Below are positions 12,801 through 22,772 of a DNA stretch of 64,000 nucleotides, in pieces. Both the position numbers and the translations under genes were made by a program. Position 1 is the stretch's first letter, and each line of letters starts with the position of its first letter. Origin of the DNA: Oxyruncus cristatus (lineage: Eukaryota > Chordata > Aves > Passeriformes > Cotingidae); NCBI GenBank assembly GCA_013399855.1, contig VXAY01000115.1:186340-250339 (forward strand). Direction: 5' to 3'. The notes below the pieces were generated by a model, which searched no databases, was not told the origin of the DNA, and saw only the letters and a program-made list of their open reading frames with translations.

Positions 12801-15800
12801 AGAGCACATTGGAGAGAGGGTAAGGAAGTGGCTGAGCAGCACTGCAGGTAAAGCCTTCCTGGTGCTTTTGACTCCTGTTCAGTGAAGAGCAAACCTTCTC
12901 TCCAGTTAAAACCCAAGATCTCTCAAACTGCTGCAGAATAAAGCCCTAGCCACACAAACCCTTGAACTCCTCATTCATCCCTTTGTGACCTTTTAATTCT
13001 ACTGCAGTCAGGTACAACCATGCAGCACACTCCAGGCAAAACCCCTTATTTATATACCCATATATACACACACACACAAACAGTCCAACGCTTTCAATGG
13101 TATCTACAGGTCCCTTTCAATCTTCAGTTTTTCTTCAGCATTAACAGCAGTGAGATAGCAAGCATTATGGGTTTTAACTTGAAGGCAACTCTCTGTCATA
13201 GTAGGTACACTCTTACCTTTAAATAAAACTGGAGGCTGTTCCTCACCTGATAACACTAGGCCTTAAGCCAGGATGAAAATTTTCACCGCAAGAAATTTCC
13301 AAGGCAAACAAGGTTTTTATAACTTGCAAGACTTGCAACAAGTTAACAGTATGTTAAGAGCAGAGGGAAGTGAAAATCTTTATGCTGAAAACTGACTTTA
13401 CTTTGGAACCAATAAAAATTGAAGAAGAACTTTACTTATAATTTGATGTTCTATGAACTATTTTCTTTCATACTTATGCTGTATTGCAGATTCCATTAGT
13501 ATATACAAGCTACTCTTTCCTCTGTGGAAATGTGATCCTATTCCCTCCAAGCAAAACAGACTTTTTTGCCCCCAGAATAAGCAGGATTGGACCCTTCCAA
13601 TCATATCACCAAGTTAAAAGGGTCTATTAAGTACTCTTGTTAGAAATGGTTTTATTAGTATGTCATTTTATAAAAGACTAAGTGCTATATAAATCCATGG
13701 AAATTATGGTGTTAAACATTCTAATACTCTATATACTCCAATTTCACTGTATCAAAGAGTACTGCATGCATATTTGCCATAAGAATAAGTGTTCTGCCTG
13801 AAGATATTTGCTAGTTCTGCACTAGTGGAGAAACATGCTCAGGTTTTGAAAAAAAAAATGCTTCTTCTTCAAGTTAAAACATTTTCTTTTTCCTTCTTGT
13901 TCATTCTTCAGTCCCTTCACATACCATCTCTCTAAACTATCTGCTTGTATGCTGCTCTCTAATCTCGTTCAAGCACTTAAATTTGATTTGCGGGGAGAGT
14001 TTAGGGTGCTTTGCTGTTTGTTTTTTTGCTCGGTGTGTTGTAGTTTTGGTATTTGATTGGTTTGGGGTGGGGGGGTGTTTTTCTTCATTTATTTGGTGTG
14101 GTTTTCCCTCTAGCATCCCAGATTTGGCTTACTTATTCCAAGTTGCCTAGGTTCCCTTTTCTCACGTTTTCCCCATTTTTTCTATCCATGGAACCAGACT
14201 GTCTTCACATTTTCCAAATGCCACAATAGCAGCACTGAAATCATGGGAGACTCCTGGGGAAGCTGTACAATTGCAGAGAATTTTGTTTGCCCTGAAGAAT
14301 CCTTTGTTAAAAATTCTGAAGGTTAGAATGTGCTCAAAGCTGATGTGATGCTCAATTTTTTTTTCTGCTAAGTCAAGCACAAAAACATTGAAATGCTTTT
14401 CAGATTATTGAGAAAATTGATAGTCTTCAACAGGCAAAACTCACCTTTCAGAACCTGCCCACGAAAAAAACAGGATTCACACGCCTTTAACTTTGTTTTA
14501 TAGTTAGGAAAAACAAGTCTCTGTAGAGGAAACACGGAATCACAGCTTATCTGTTCTTCTAGAATTATATAGGAAAACGTGATATACACATAAATTTGAA
14601 TACATGTCATCAACCAGACACTACACACTGAACCCATAGTAGTTTCTCAGCCTTGCACAAGGGATAAGGTTAATCCAATGTTCCTCATCTAACCTCATTC
14701 TAAATGCTATGCTGGTGTGTAACTGTGGACATCAATAGCAAAACCACAACAAACCTTACAGGCAAGACAGCAAAATAGGCAATAAAAAAAGATAATGTTC
14801 TTGTTTAATGACCCCAGACTTTGGGACTTGCCAAGCAGTTTGCCCGTTCCCACCTCTGCCCCGGCCCCTGAAGGGAGCTGCTTACCTCTCAGGGCAATCT
14901 TTGGTGTGCCATCGCTGTACTGAAGGATGGAAGAGCAAGTGTTTTAGCTGGAGCACTCACTGCTCCCTGTGGCTAATACTAACTGACACTTCTCACTGCT
15001 TGCTGTTGATGATAGTTTTGCAAAAGCTAAACTGGTTGGAGTGTAATAGTCCGTGCTCGACAAGCGCCTCGGGCCAGTATTTCAGCTGGAAGTTCCTGCT
15101 GGAACAGCCTGTCATTTTCAAGAAACATTATATTTTTCTCTTCACCTTCTTTCCCTTTCTCCCCACCCTAGTAGACTTGGTTTCATCCATACTGAAACAT
15201 AGCTATTTTTTATTCAGCTCTCATGAGATTTCCATACACATGCTCAAGGCACTGGAGTTTGATGGTGTGCGCTAAAGGTCACCCAGCTACACACTAGATT
15301 AGTTTTTATGTCTATGAGCATTCACCTATATTCAATAAAGCCAAGTGATTTGCTTTGTTTGTTTGATTAGAAGTTTTAAGTCTACTGATTCTAATTTTCC
15401 AAGTACCAAGCTTTTTTGAAATATTCACGTGCACTGGACATACAACGATTTAAGATTAATCAACATCCTTCGGAAATCTTTCACCCAGGGAAAAGAGAAG
15501 GGTCTTAGAGTAACAAATTGTGTATGATGAGCATAATCGGGGAGAGCTGCAGTTAAGTTACACAGGTATTATTTGATACTTCCCAGCTATATATCTGGGG
15601 TCAGTGCTTCCAAGAGGTGAACAGTCCAGTTCACCCACAGTTCAACATCTGTGTTGATAAGTCCTGAAAAAATTCAACTGTGGGCACAGTCTGTGTAATG
15701 CTGCAAAGCAATGGGTGTTCACAGCTCTCTGCTTCTCATTTCTCCTTTCTCCCATGACTTTCCCTCTCCCTTTCCCTGCCTCCACACCTCCACTCATTTC

Positions 15801-16215
15801 ACCCTGCCACACAGTATCCAAGTACAGGAAAAGCCACACCTGTTAGTTCTTCACTAGGAATGTGGTGACTTGAAATACAGTCTCTCCTCCCATTTTTGGA
15901 TGACCAGAGGAACTTCAGGGTGCCTGAAGGTAAAGAAGTTGAGATTTAAGTCAGAAGTCAAAAAACAACAACACTTTTGGTTCTTCCACACCTACTGTCT
16001 GAAGCAGACACTGTCCTTGTAAAAGAAGGCTTTTCTGTAGTCCACACATGCATTATGAGAAAGATTTCCAATTTTCATTAAGTTTTCTCAGAGCAACTGA
16101 GTGAAGAGTGCCTGAAGAATCTCATTAAAATAGACATAAGGGAAAAAACAACTGGCATCTAATATTCAACCAAAAAATGAGTGCTGGATTTCTCTTTTGT
16201 GGCATACACTTGTCA
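9851..16215. other. Non-coding stretch, no gene recognised
   Basis: No supported exon. Content seen: a small G/C-rich patch at about 10930-11050; a short (AC)n run at about 13063-13081; a G-rich patch at 14064-14077; a 155-codon plus-strand open frame at 14808-15275 whose translation is rich in Leu, Phe, Ser and Cys and matches nothing I know. Otherwise A/T-leaning unique sequence. Confidence 0.55.
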
Positions 16216-16390
16216 GAGAGAATCCCAGAATGGTTTGGGTTGGCAGGGACCTTAAAGATCATCCAGTTCCAACTCCCCTGCCATGGGCAGAGAACTTTCA
16301 CTAGACCAGGTTGCTCAATGCTCCATCCCGCCCGGTCTTGAACACTTCCAGGGATTGGGCAGCCAGAGCCTCTCTGTGGGGGACATCAAT
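16216..16390 (-). mobile_element. CR1 LINE, 3' end fragment
   Basis: Read on the plus strand, the fragment starts with AATCCCAGAATGGTTTGGG and continues through GGGACCTTAAAGATCATCCA, CTAGACCAGGTTGCTCAATG and CTTGAACACTTCCAGGGAT. These are reverse-complement words of the avian CR1 3' region, so the element lies on the minus strand. It is strongly 5'-truncated, with no reverse-transcriptase part, as is usual for CR1 copies. It stops matching near 16385. The 3' tail repeat is already mutated, so it is not recent. Confidence 0.93.
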
Positions 16391-18660
16391 ACACCTGCAA
16401 AGTAGCCCATAGACATTTGCAGAAAAGTCAGGAAGAAAACTGTTCTGCTTTAAACTTTTCATTAAGTGCTACACCTAATTAAATTGAAAGCGGGTCAGCT
16501 ACACTTATAATGGACATTAAATTTTCAGTCACTGTAGCTTTTAGACTGTATGTGACAGGAGAGAACTCTCATGACAGACATCGTGTGCATTTATTTTTTT
16601 ATATTTGACCATTGACAAACACCAGTGCATGAGTTCCTCAAGTATATGTCCCTCCCTGCACAATAGAAACAAGGGTTATTTTGGCAGTTAAGGAAAGCCG
16701 TTAGGTTCAGCCTTGCTTAAGATGGAAAACACTCAAAATTACATGACATGCCTTTCTCTGTCATGGGTATTGTTTAGGGAACGTGGTCAAAGAGCTGTCA
16801 GCTCCCATCAGTGGAGTACTTCCCTTCCAGGGAAAACCAGCCTGGTGCAAGCCTACTTGGACCATCTCCTCTCACCAGCAGAAGGGAGGGGGTTGGGAGA
16901 AAACAGAATTTTCTTCCAGCAGCTTTCCCAGGCAGGGATTGGGAGCATTTTATCACCACTCATAATTGGTTTGGTTCAGTCAACACTTTACATTCTGGCT
17001 CTCAGAACTGCATCCAAAAGGGAGAAATCTGTTCTCTTTAGATAAAGATTCATTTTGCTGTATCAAACCTGAGGCCTCGTCCCCACTGTGCATAGATCTG
17101 AGACTGAACACAGAGAGGGGTTTGCATCAGGATCCGACCACAGGGAAGCAAAGCTGCTTTCAGTGAGACCTGGCAGATTTGGGAGGCTGTGAGCCCAAGC
17201 AGCCCAAATCCTAAAGGGTCCTCCCCAACATCTTTTCAAGTGATTTACAAGTCTGACTTGTGAACTCCCCAACATGTATTTACAAAGCAGACAGTAGGCC
17301 GTTACGGGATGTGAAATGGCTTTACAAAACCCAGGGTCCAAACATTTCAAGGCCCCATGATAGAGGTTTGTTGACATAAAAAAAAGTTTCTTGTACTGAA
17401 AGCTTTAAAAGTTTGCTGTAAATTTTTGCATCTATTCCTTTCCCACACCTTACACACTTCAGTGACTCAGCCTGCTACAGCTACTTTGTACTTTAACTTG
17501 TTTTAGAAAGATAAATTCTTTCACAACCATCAAACAAGATATTATGTCTTCCTAGCTACCAATACCAAAGTCTTGTTTCGGCTATGCTTCTATCTTTCAT
17601 TTCCTTTTTTCCTCATTGCTTGTAATTTCAGCATTTGACGTAATTCTTACCACTTTCACTTGAAGCAACCCCAAAAAAAGAAAAAATATTTTTAAACAGA
17701 AAACACAGACCCTCCCAAATAACTCACAAATATTTGCCTAAATTAAAGATAAATGTGTACCTTAGAGGAAGGGACAAGCAGAAAGTAGACACAATGTAAC
17801 TCAGTTGAGACACACGCAATTTGGTGGGTTTATCCTGAAAAAACAGACATGCATTTTATACAGAATAACTTAGAAATCAGCTGTAGAATTATTTAGAGAG
17901 CCCAAAGCTGCTTTAGAATTATCTGAAAGAGTGATAAGAATTTCAAAACAATGTAGCTAAAATATCAATACTTATTTAACATAGCAAGCCTTTATCCTTT
18001 CTCGAGAACATTTTGTTTGTTAATTTAGGTAGGAAAGGCTCTCTAAGAAAACATGTCAATACAACTGTGCAAGTTTACCTGGTAGAAACCAAGGTAACAC
18101 TCATAAAGAAGCCAGGATAAGGTAATTTTTGAAGTAGCCCAGAGCCCTGTGCCCCTACAGCAGGGAGTGGTAGCTTGTGTGAATACATGGGGCTGCTTTT
18201 ATTTTAGCTTCTCCTAAAATACATGGCTGACACTTGAAAGCATTTCATGTCTTGCCCTCACAGAAGCCCAAGAATTTCAGTATGGAAGCTGAAAATGCCA
18301 AACCAAACTTGGGCAAATATACCAGAATATTACAAAGTACTGCAGACTTCAAATAAATCAAGACATAAATAATCGTTTCAGTCACTGCCTTCAAACGTAT
18401 TTAACATATGTAGTGACATAGAACACATGCACTTCAGGAACCACAGGTATTTTGCAAAAGAGATGTCAGGCTGCCCTATGACTGGAAGTTAACACCAGAA
18501 ATCTGTGTTAACTGGGAACTGGAGAAAGAACCAACCAGGTAGTTCAAACATGTGAGTTAATGTCATCCTCTTGATAGATTTCACACCTTATATGCCACAT
18601 TTCTGACACAGCCATGTGCTACGAAGAGACATGCTGGAGTGAGAAAGGAAGAACCAGAGC
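16391..18660. other. Non-coding stretch, no gene recognised
   Basis: Several overlapping short open frames sit at 16713-17377 on both strands. They shadow one another and none resembles a known protein. The rest is A/T-leaning unique sequence. I see no further repeats. Confidence 0.55.
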
Positions 18661-18877
18661 CTCAGCATGAATTCAAATAAACCGCTTCAGCGCCCAGGGA
18701 AGGCGACACCACACCAGCACAGCCTGCCCCAGGAGCCCCTGAGGTGCTGTCCCCAGCACCCTGGCAGCTCGGAGAGCCCCTGCACTGCCCCACCACGGGG
18801 CTGTAACCATTAGAGCCCATTGGAGAGGCTCCAGAGCCCACAGCACTGAGCCATCGCAACAATCCCACAGCAACCCT

Positions 18878-18958
18878 CCTTACCTGGTCACTGACCAAAC
18901 TCCCCTACAGGGCTAGTCAAACACAAGTACCTTCGACTTCACAAAAGATCCCGTCCAT
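18878..18958 (-). other. Candidate splice donor and exon end, leftward transcript
   Basis: On the minus strand the sequence GACCAG|GTAAGG gives a near-perfect splice donor. The exon would end at 18884 and the intron start at 18883. It lies immediately left of the CpG island at 18.96-19.74 kb, the position expected for the end of a first exon transcribed leftward from the island. Its upstream end is not visible, and the start shown here is only the edge of the island. No coding frame is convincing, so a 5'-untranslated or long non-coding RNA exon is the best reading. Confidence 0.4.
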
Positions 18959-18986
18959 CCGCGTCTCTCCAATGATCGGTTCTCCT

Positions 18987-19013
18987 CCCCCGGTCCAGGG
19001 GACCCGCCTCGGC
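18987..19013. repeat. Flanking repeat word, left copy
   Basis: The 14-mer CCCCCGGTCCAGGG at 18987-19000 recurs exactly at 19490-19503. In both places it is followed by a C-rich bridge and CTCGGCC. The copies flank the 216-bp tandem duplication, so they may belong to a larger duplicated unit. Confidence 0.7.
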
Positions 19014-19105
19014 CCTCGACGGTGCCGGCACCGAGGGGCTTCGCCTCAGCTCCCGGTCCCGCCGCCTTCGCACCTCCCGCCGCCCCGGGGCACCCGCGAG
19101 GGAGA

Positions 19106-19286
19106 GGATACGGAGTTCGCTAAAATCAGGGGAAGCCTACAGGGGCATTTTAATAGTTGGTTGCTCCAAGCCGCCTGTTTATCATCTCCTACCTTGGAGC
19201 CTCCTAAGAGTACCGAATAAGAACTTGGCAGCTCCCGCCCCGCGGTCCCCACCGCCCCCCGCCCCGCCTCAGCCGCGCTCGCGCAC
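19106..19286. repeat. Diverged tandem duplication, copy A
   Basis: Copy A aligns without gaps to copy B exactly 216 bp downstream. By hand count 68 of 90 positions match over 19111-19200 versus 19327-19416, with weaker identity to about 19225. The shared core reads CGGA(G/A)TTCGC at the start and later AATAGT, TTGC and GCCTGTTT. A further shared word CTCAGCCGCGC follows, with about 31 bp missing in copy B. Confidence 0.8.
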
Positions 19287-19300
19287 CCGGGTACACCACA

Positions 19301-19320
19301 CCTGACCTGACCTGACCTGG
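19301..19320. repeat. Short tandem of TGACC units
   Basis: Three consecutive 5-bp TGACC units lie between the two copies of the 216-bp duplication. On the minus strand they read as overlapping AGGTCA words, the half-site of many nuclear receptors. The 5-bp period makes the half-sites overlap by one base, which is not a standard spacing, so this may be only a microsatellite. Confidence 0.75.
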
Positions 19321-19321
19321 C

Positions 19322-19470
19322 GGACGCGGAATTCGCCAAGAGCAGGCGAAGCTAACTGGGGTATTTGAATAGTCGATTGCCCCGAGCAGCCTGTTTTCCG
19401 TCTCTTACGTTGGGGGTTCCCAAAAATTCAGGATGGGAACTCACATGCCTCCCTCAGCCGCGCGCGCAGG
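19322..19470. repeat. Diverged tandem duplication, copy B
   Basis: Second copy of the 216-bp-period duplication (see copy A). About three quarters of positions agree in the gap-free core, so the duplication is old. It lies entirely in the CpG island and contains no convincing reading frame shared by both copies. Confidence 0.8.
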
Positions 19471-19489
19471 AGCCGCTCCCGCTCAGGCG

Positions 19490-19518
19490 CCCCCGGTCCA
19501 GGGCTCCCCCTCGGCCGC
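19490..19518. repeat. Flanking repeat word, right copy
   Basis: Exact second copy of the 14-mer at 18987-19000, followed by the same CTCGGCC after a one-base length difference. It lies just beyond copy B of the tandem duplication. Confidence 0.7.
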
Positions 19519-19648
19519 GCCCGTCCCGGAGCCAGTCCAGATCCGGGAGCCGCTCCCCTCGGGACGGAAGTTACGAGTAGGCAAATCAGTGAGAGATGCG
19601 GTGGAAAGGGGAGCGATTACAGACCGGAGGCGAGAGCTGTGACAGGAG

Positions 19649-19786
19649 ATGGACGCGGGGGAGCTGCGCACCCCTGACCTCTCGCTGGGGGCCGTACACA
19701 GAGTGTACCTGTACAGGCTGTACCTGGTGCGGAGCTGCACAGCCCCGGCCAGCTGTCTCCAGATCTTAACATGCTGCTTGTCCTGA
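19649..19786 (+). CDS. Possible small open frame in CpG island
   Basis: An ATG in a good start context (CAGGAGATGG, G at -3 and +4) opens a 45-residue frame ending at TGA 19784-19786. An in-frame TGA lies three codons upstream, so the frame cannot extend left. The product is basic in the middle, with a repeated VYL/LYL pattern caused by the TGTACCTG repeats underneath, and ends Cys-rich. It resembles no family I know. It could be an upstream reading frame or chance. Confidence 0.15.
   Translation: MDAGELRTPDLSLGAVHRVYLYRLYLVRSCTAPASCLQILTCCLS
19694..19723. promoter_or_regulatory. Palindrome cluster, steroid-receptor-like site
   Basis: GTACAC-AGA-GTGTAC (19694-19708) is a perfect inverted repeat. 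It is followed by GTACA-GGC-TGTAC (19711-19723), which fits the GNACANNNTGTNC core recognised by glucocorticoid, androgen, progesterone and mineralocorticoid receptors. Binding is inferred; flanking positions differ from the optimal AGAACA/TGTTCT. Confidence 0.35.
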
Positions 19787-19828
19787 AAAGCAGCATTCGT
19801 CAGAGTTGATATATACTGTGGTCCTTGG

Positions 19829-19945
19829 AGTCATAGAATCACAGAACAGGCTCCAAGCCCTGTCCAACCTGGTCTTGAACATTTCCAGGGTTGAGGCAGC
19901 CACAGCTTCTCCGGGCAGCCTGTGCCAGGGCCTCACCATGACTTT
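19829..19945 (-). mobile_element. CR1 LINE, 3' end fragment with internal deletion
   Basis: Plus-strand reading begins TCATAGAATCACAGAA (reverse complement of the CR1 tail). It then jumps to CCTGTCCAACCTGGTCTTGA, ACATTTCCAGGG and CAGCCACAGCTTCTC. The usual segment GGTTTGGGTTGG to GGTTGCTC is missing, so the copy carries an internal deletion. It borders the right edge of the CpG island. Confidence 0.92.
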
Positions 19946-20989
19946 CATAATTCCCTAATTCCTTTATGAAACATTCAGATTTACTCATTTTATCAAGATC
20001 ATATATAAAGTACACCTGCTCCTCCAACGGGACAAATAGATTAAAAAAAAAAAAACCCACACCCAAAAAAACCCCTATCATTTCACCCAACTTTTCCATC
20101 GACACCTTTGACCGGATAGATTTCTTTTCTGCTGGCACCTCTGTCTGAATTTTTGTTCTAGAAGCATTATTTTCCATGTCTCAGTTAATCTTTATTTTTG
20201 GTAGTAAAGTTTTCCATCTACTTCTAAAACTGTCTCATAGTTCCTTGCCAACACCCAGCCCCTGAAGACCGGGCATTTCTGTATTGCCTTCGCTGGCCAT
20301 TCCAACCTCTGGTCTGGAAGTTCCCTGAGTATGGTATGTATGCGGGTACTTGACTTTGCTCATTCATCTCCACCTCAGACACCACAAACGTCACTGTGGA
20401 CTTGTGCAAAGACACTGATCTGAGCAGAACTGGAGAGCAGAATCCATTCTGGCCAACCCCAAAATGACTTGGCTTTCACAGCTTCACCTTTATGAGACCA
20501 CAGCTATGTATTTAAAATCCTATTTCCTAGACTGTTTTGTCATAATGTCATTAGTAATAACAGTATTTTCAGTCTTACTAACTTACCCAGATAACCTGTA
20601 AATATCAGTAATCCCTGATTAAAGGCTGGTAAAGTAGCAACTGATTGCAAAAGAACTGATAATCCACTTTAAAAAAAAAAAATGAAAAGTCTTGATGCAG
20701 CAAAAGGTCTCATAGCTCTAACAGAGAAAGTTTGGGGGATTTAATGGTGTTTTGCACCAGTGCTAAACTCAGCATGTTTTGTACTCTGTGTTTTGCAATG
20801 CTCTGCACATTAAGGAAAAGCAAAGTTACTACCTGTTTCTAAAAGTTCCATCTTTAAAACCAGTAATGGAAAGGCTAAACAGGATTAAATAGACCAATAT
20901 AAACCTGAGAGAAGAGTTCCACGTGAAGGTGAGAAAAATTAGGCCCAGTTTTGAAGGAAACGTTTACCAAACCTTCAGTTGATGCTTTT
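19946..20989. other. Non-coding stretch, no gene recognised
   Basis: A/T-leaning unique sequence with an A run at about 20042-20054 and another at about 20670-20682. Short open frames on both strands overlap each other and look like chance. Confidence 0.6.
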
Positions 20990-21041
20990 TATGCCATTTA
21001 CTGGCATAGTTTTTATGAACATCTTGAAGATGTTCATAAAA
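20990..21041. repeat. Two adjacent perfect palindromic stem-loops
   Basis: The first is TATGCCA (20990-20996), loop TTTAC, TGGCATA (21002-21008). Two bases later a 31-bp perfect palindrome follows: 15-bp arms 21011-21025 and 21027-21041 around a single G at 21026. The second could form a hairpin of about 13 bp with a 5-nt loop, or a cruciform. No terminal repeats or target duplication were seen around it. Confidence 0.9.
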
Positions 21042-22683
21042 GGCCCATCCCATTTCTTTGGTGATAAAGCTGATGGGATTAAGAATAAATCCATTACTGT
21101 GCATAATGCATCATGTGATGAGTTATACTGGTTGAGTCTGAGCAACCTTGCTGTCAGAGGTAAATTTAGCACAGGAAATAGTGCCTACCCACTTTGCAGA
21201 ATCAAGTTCAGTCACATTAAACTTAAACGTGTTACAGCAGAAGACATAGGCACGGCTTTTCCAGCAAAACACAGCAAAGGAGATTGCAAGTCATGAATGT
21301 TTCACAGAAGTCAAGTTAATTCTAGCATTAAGAATCAGCTTTTTGTCGGTATGATGTACAACACTCAGATTTCAGCCTGCACCACACTGGGTGTTCATAC
21401 AAGGAAACACTCCATTAGTCAGCTCCCAGTAGGCCCCTGGATTATTCCTGCCTTATAGACTTTTTAACAGCATGTTTCTAAGCACAGCCTTCTCTCAGCC
21501 TTTAAAACATCACAATTTGCAAGCAAAGCAAAATAGGGGTTAACAATAGTTGGAGGAAAACACTCATTGTAGCTGTTAAATGTGGATTTGTTTCTTAATC
21601 ATACCTTAACCATACACTGGTGTGGAAACATTATTTGCGTGCCTCTGGGTAATTTATAATATACATTTTATAATACAGAACTCTGTAATCTATGTATATA
21701 TTAAAACTATATAAAATATATGCATTCATAATTTGTAATACATAATTATACAACCAAGTTTTAGCTTCTGAAAGGAAAAGCTCATTTACATTTTTACCAG
21801 GTACCTCAGAAATTTGGAAATGCTACAGATTAGCCTGATCCATTTTGACTCCGATTATTTATGGTCTGACTAAATGGCAGCCTGTATCCCCTGGGATGTG
21901 AAATATAAGGAAAAATGTAGCAGACTTCAAAGTGATTTTGTTTAATTCATGCAAGTCTATAGGTCTCAGGAATGGGTTTAAGATTTTCTTCATCTAATTT
22001 TATGTAGCTTCTTCCTGTTTTACTGCGTTGCTGTGCTCAAGGGGCCACAGCCCAGGGAAAAGTGGTTCTGTTTTGTTCATGGCATTTCAGGCTTAGGGCC
22101 AAATGAAGCTACACAGGTGTAAATAAAGAGCAGACTTCGTTCTCAATGTCCCTTGTGCATGACTTGAAGCTTAACTCATAAGAGAAAAAAAGTGGACTGA
22201 GTTCTTGCTTTATTTAATTCCCCTAGTGACTACTCTGTTGTTTAATCACATTTATGTAATTGCAGAACCCAGGAAAAGTCTTAAACTTAGTCCATTTGAC
22301 TGGAGTTTGTGCTTTTTAAATTTAGATCACTGACTCTTTAAATACGCCCTATATATAGTTCTATGGCCAGGAACTGACTGACTGTTAATCTACTTGACAT
22401 TATAATTATTCCTGTCATTTAGCTTGCAGCTTCTTCTTTGAACAGAGCACTTCAGAAAGATACCTGCTCAGAGACCTTTCTGTTAAACAAGGCTATGGTT
22501 TAGAAGGTCTACAATATTGCTGATATATGAACTAGCAGTTAAGGTCTGACAAAGTATGTACTGGAAGCCACTGACTTTTCTTTACCAGCAGAAGTGTGCC
22601 AAGCTGTAAGCCTGGTAAATATACATCAGGATCCTTTTCCTTGGATGGACTGAGTACTAAATGTCCATTTATTTTTCCCAAAT
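21042..22683. other. Non-coding stretch, no gene recognised
   Basis: Mostly A/T-rich unique sequence. A TA-rich part at about 21650-21760 has many ATA/TAT words. No exon, CR1 copy or CpG cluster is visible. Confidence 0.6.
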
Positions 22684-22772
22684 GAAAAACAAAAAACAAC
22701 AACAAAAAAAACAAACAAACAAAAAAAACAAACAAAACAAACAAACAAACAAAAAAAAACAAACAAAAAAAA
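22684..22772. repeat. (CAAA)n-type A/C-only tract
   Basis: About 87 consecutive bases consist only of A and C, built from irregular CAAA and A-run units. It is a simple repeat, possibly grown from an old poly-A tail, but no recognisable retroposon precedes it. Confidence 0.9.

Larger units (their letters stand above)
18959..19740. promoter_or_regulatory. CpG island, probable promoter
   Basis: CpG density jumps sharply compared with the flanks: about 16 CpGs in 18961-19080 alone, and many more through 19740. The flanking kilobases have very few. The island has no TATA box. It has an ETS-like word (ACGGAAGT, about 19564-19571) and GC-box-like C-rich words. CpG islands of this size in birds usually mark promoters. 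The strong minus-strand donor at 18884/18883 suggests leftward transcription. Rightward transcription cannot be excluded. No gene is assigned. Confidence 0.6.

Noticed and set aside
14808..15275. 155-codon plus-strand open frame
   Set aside because: Composition like random DNA, no similarity recognised.
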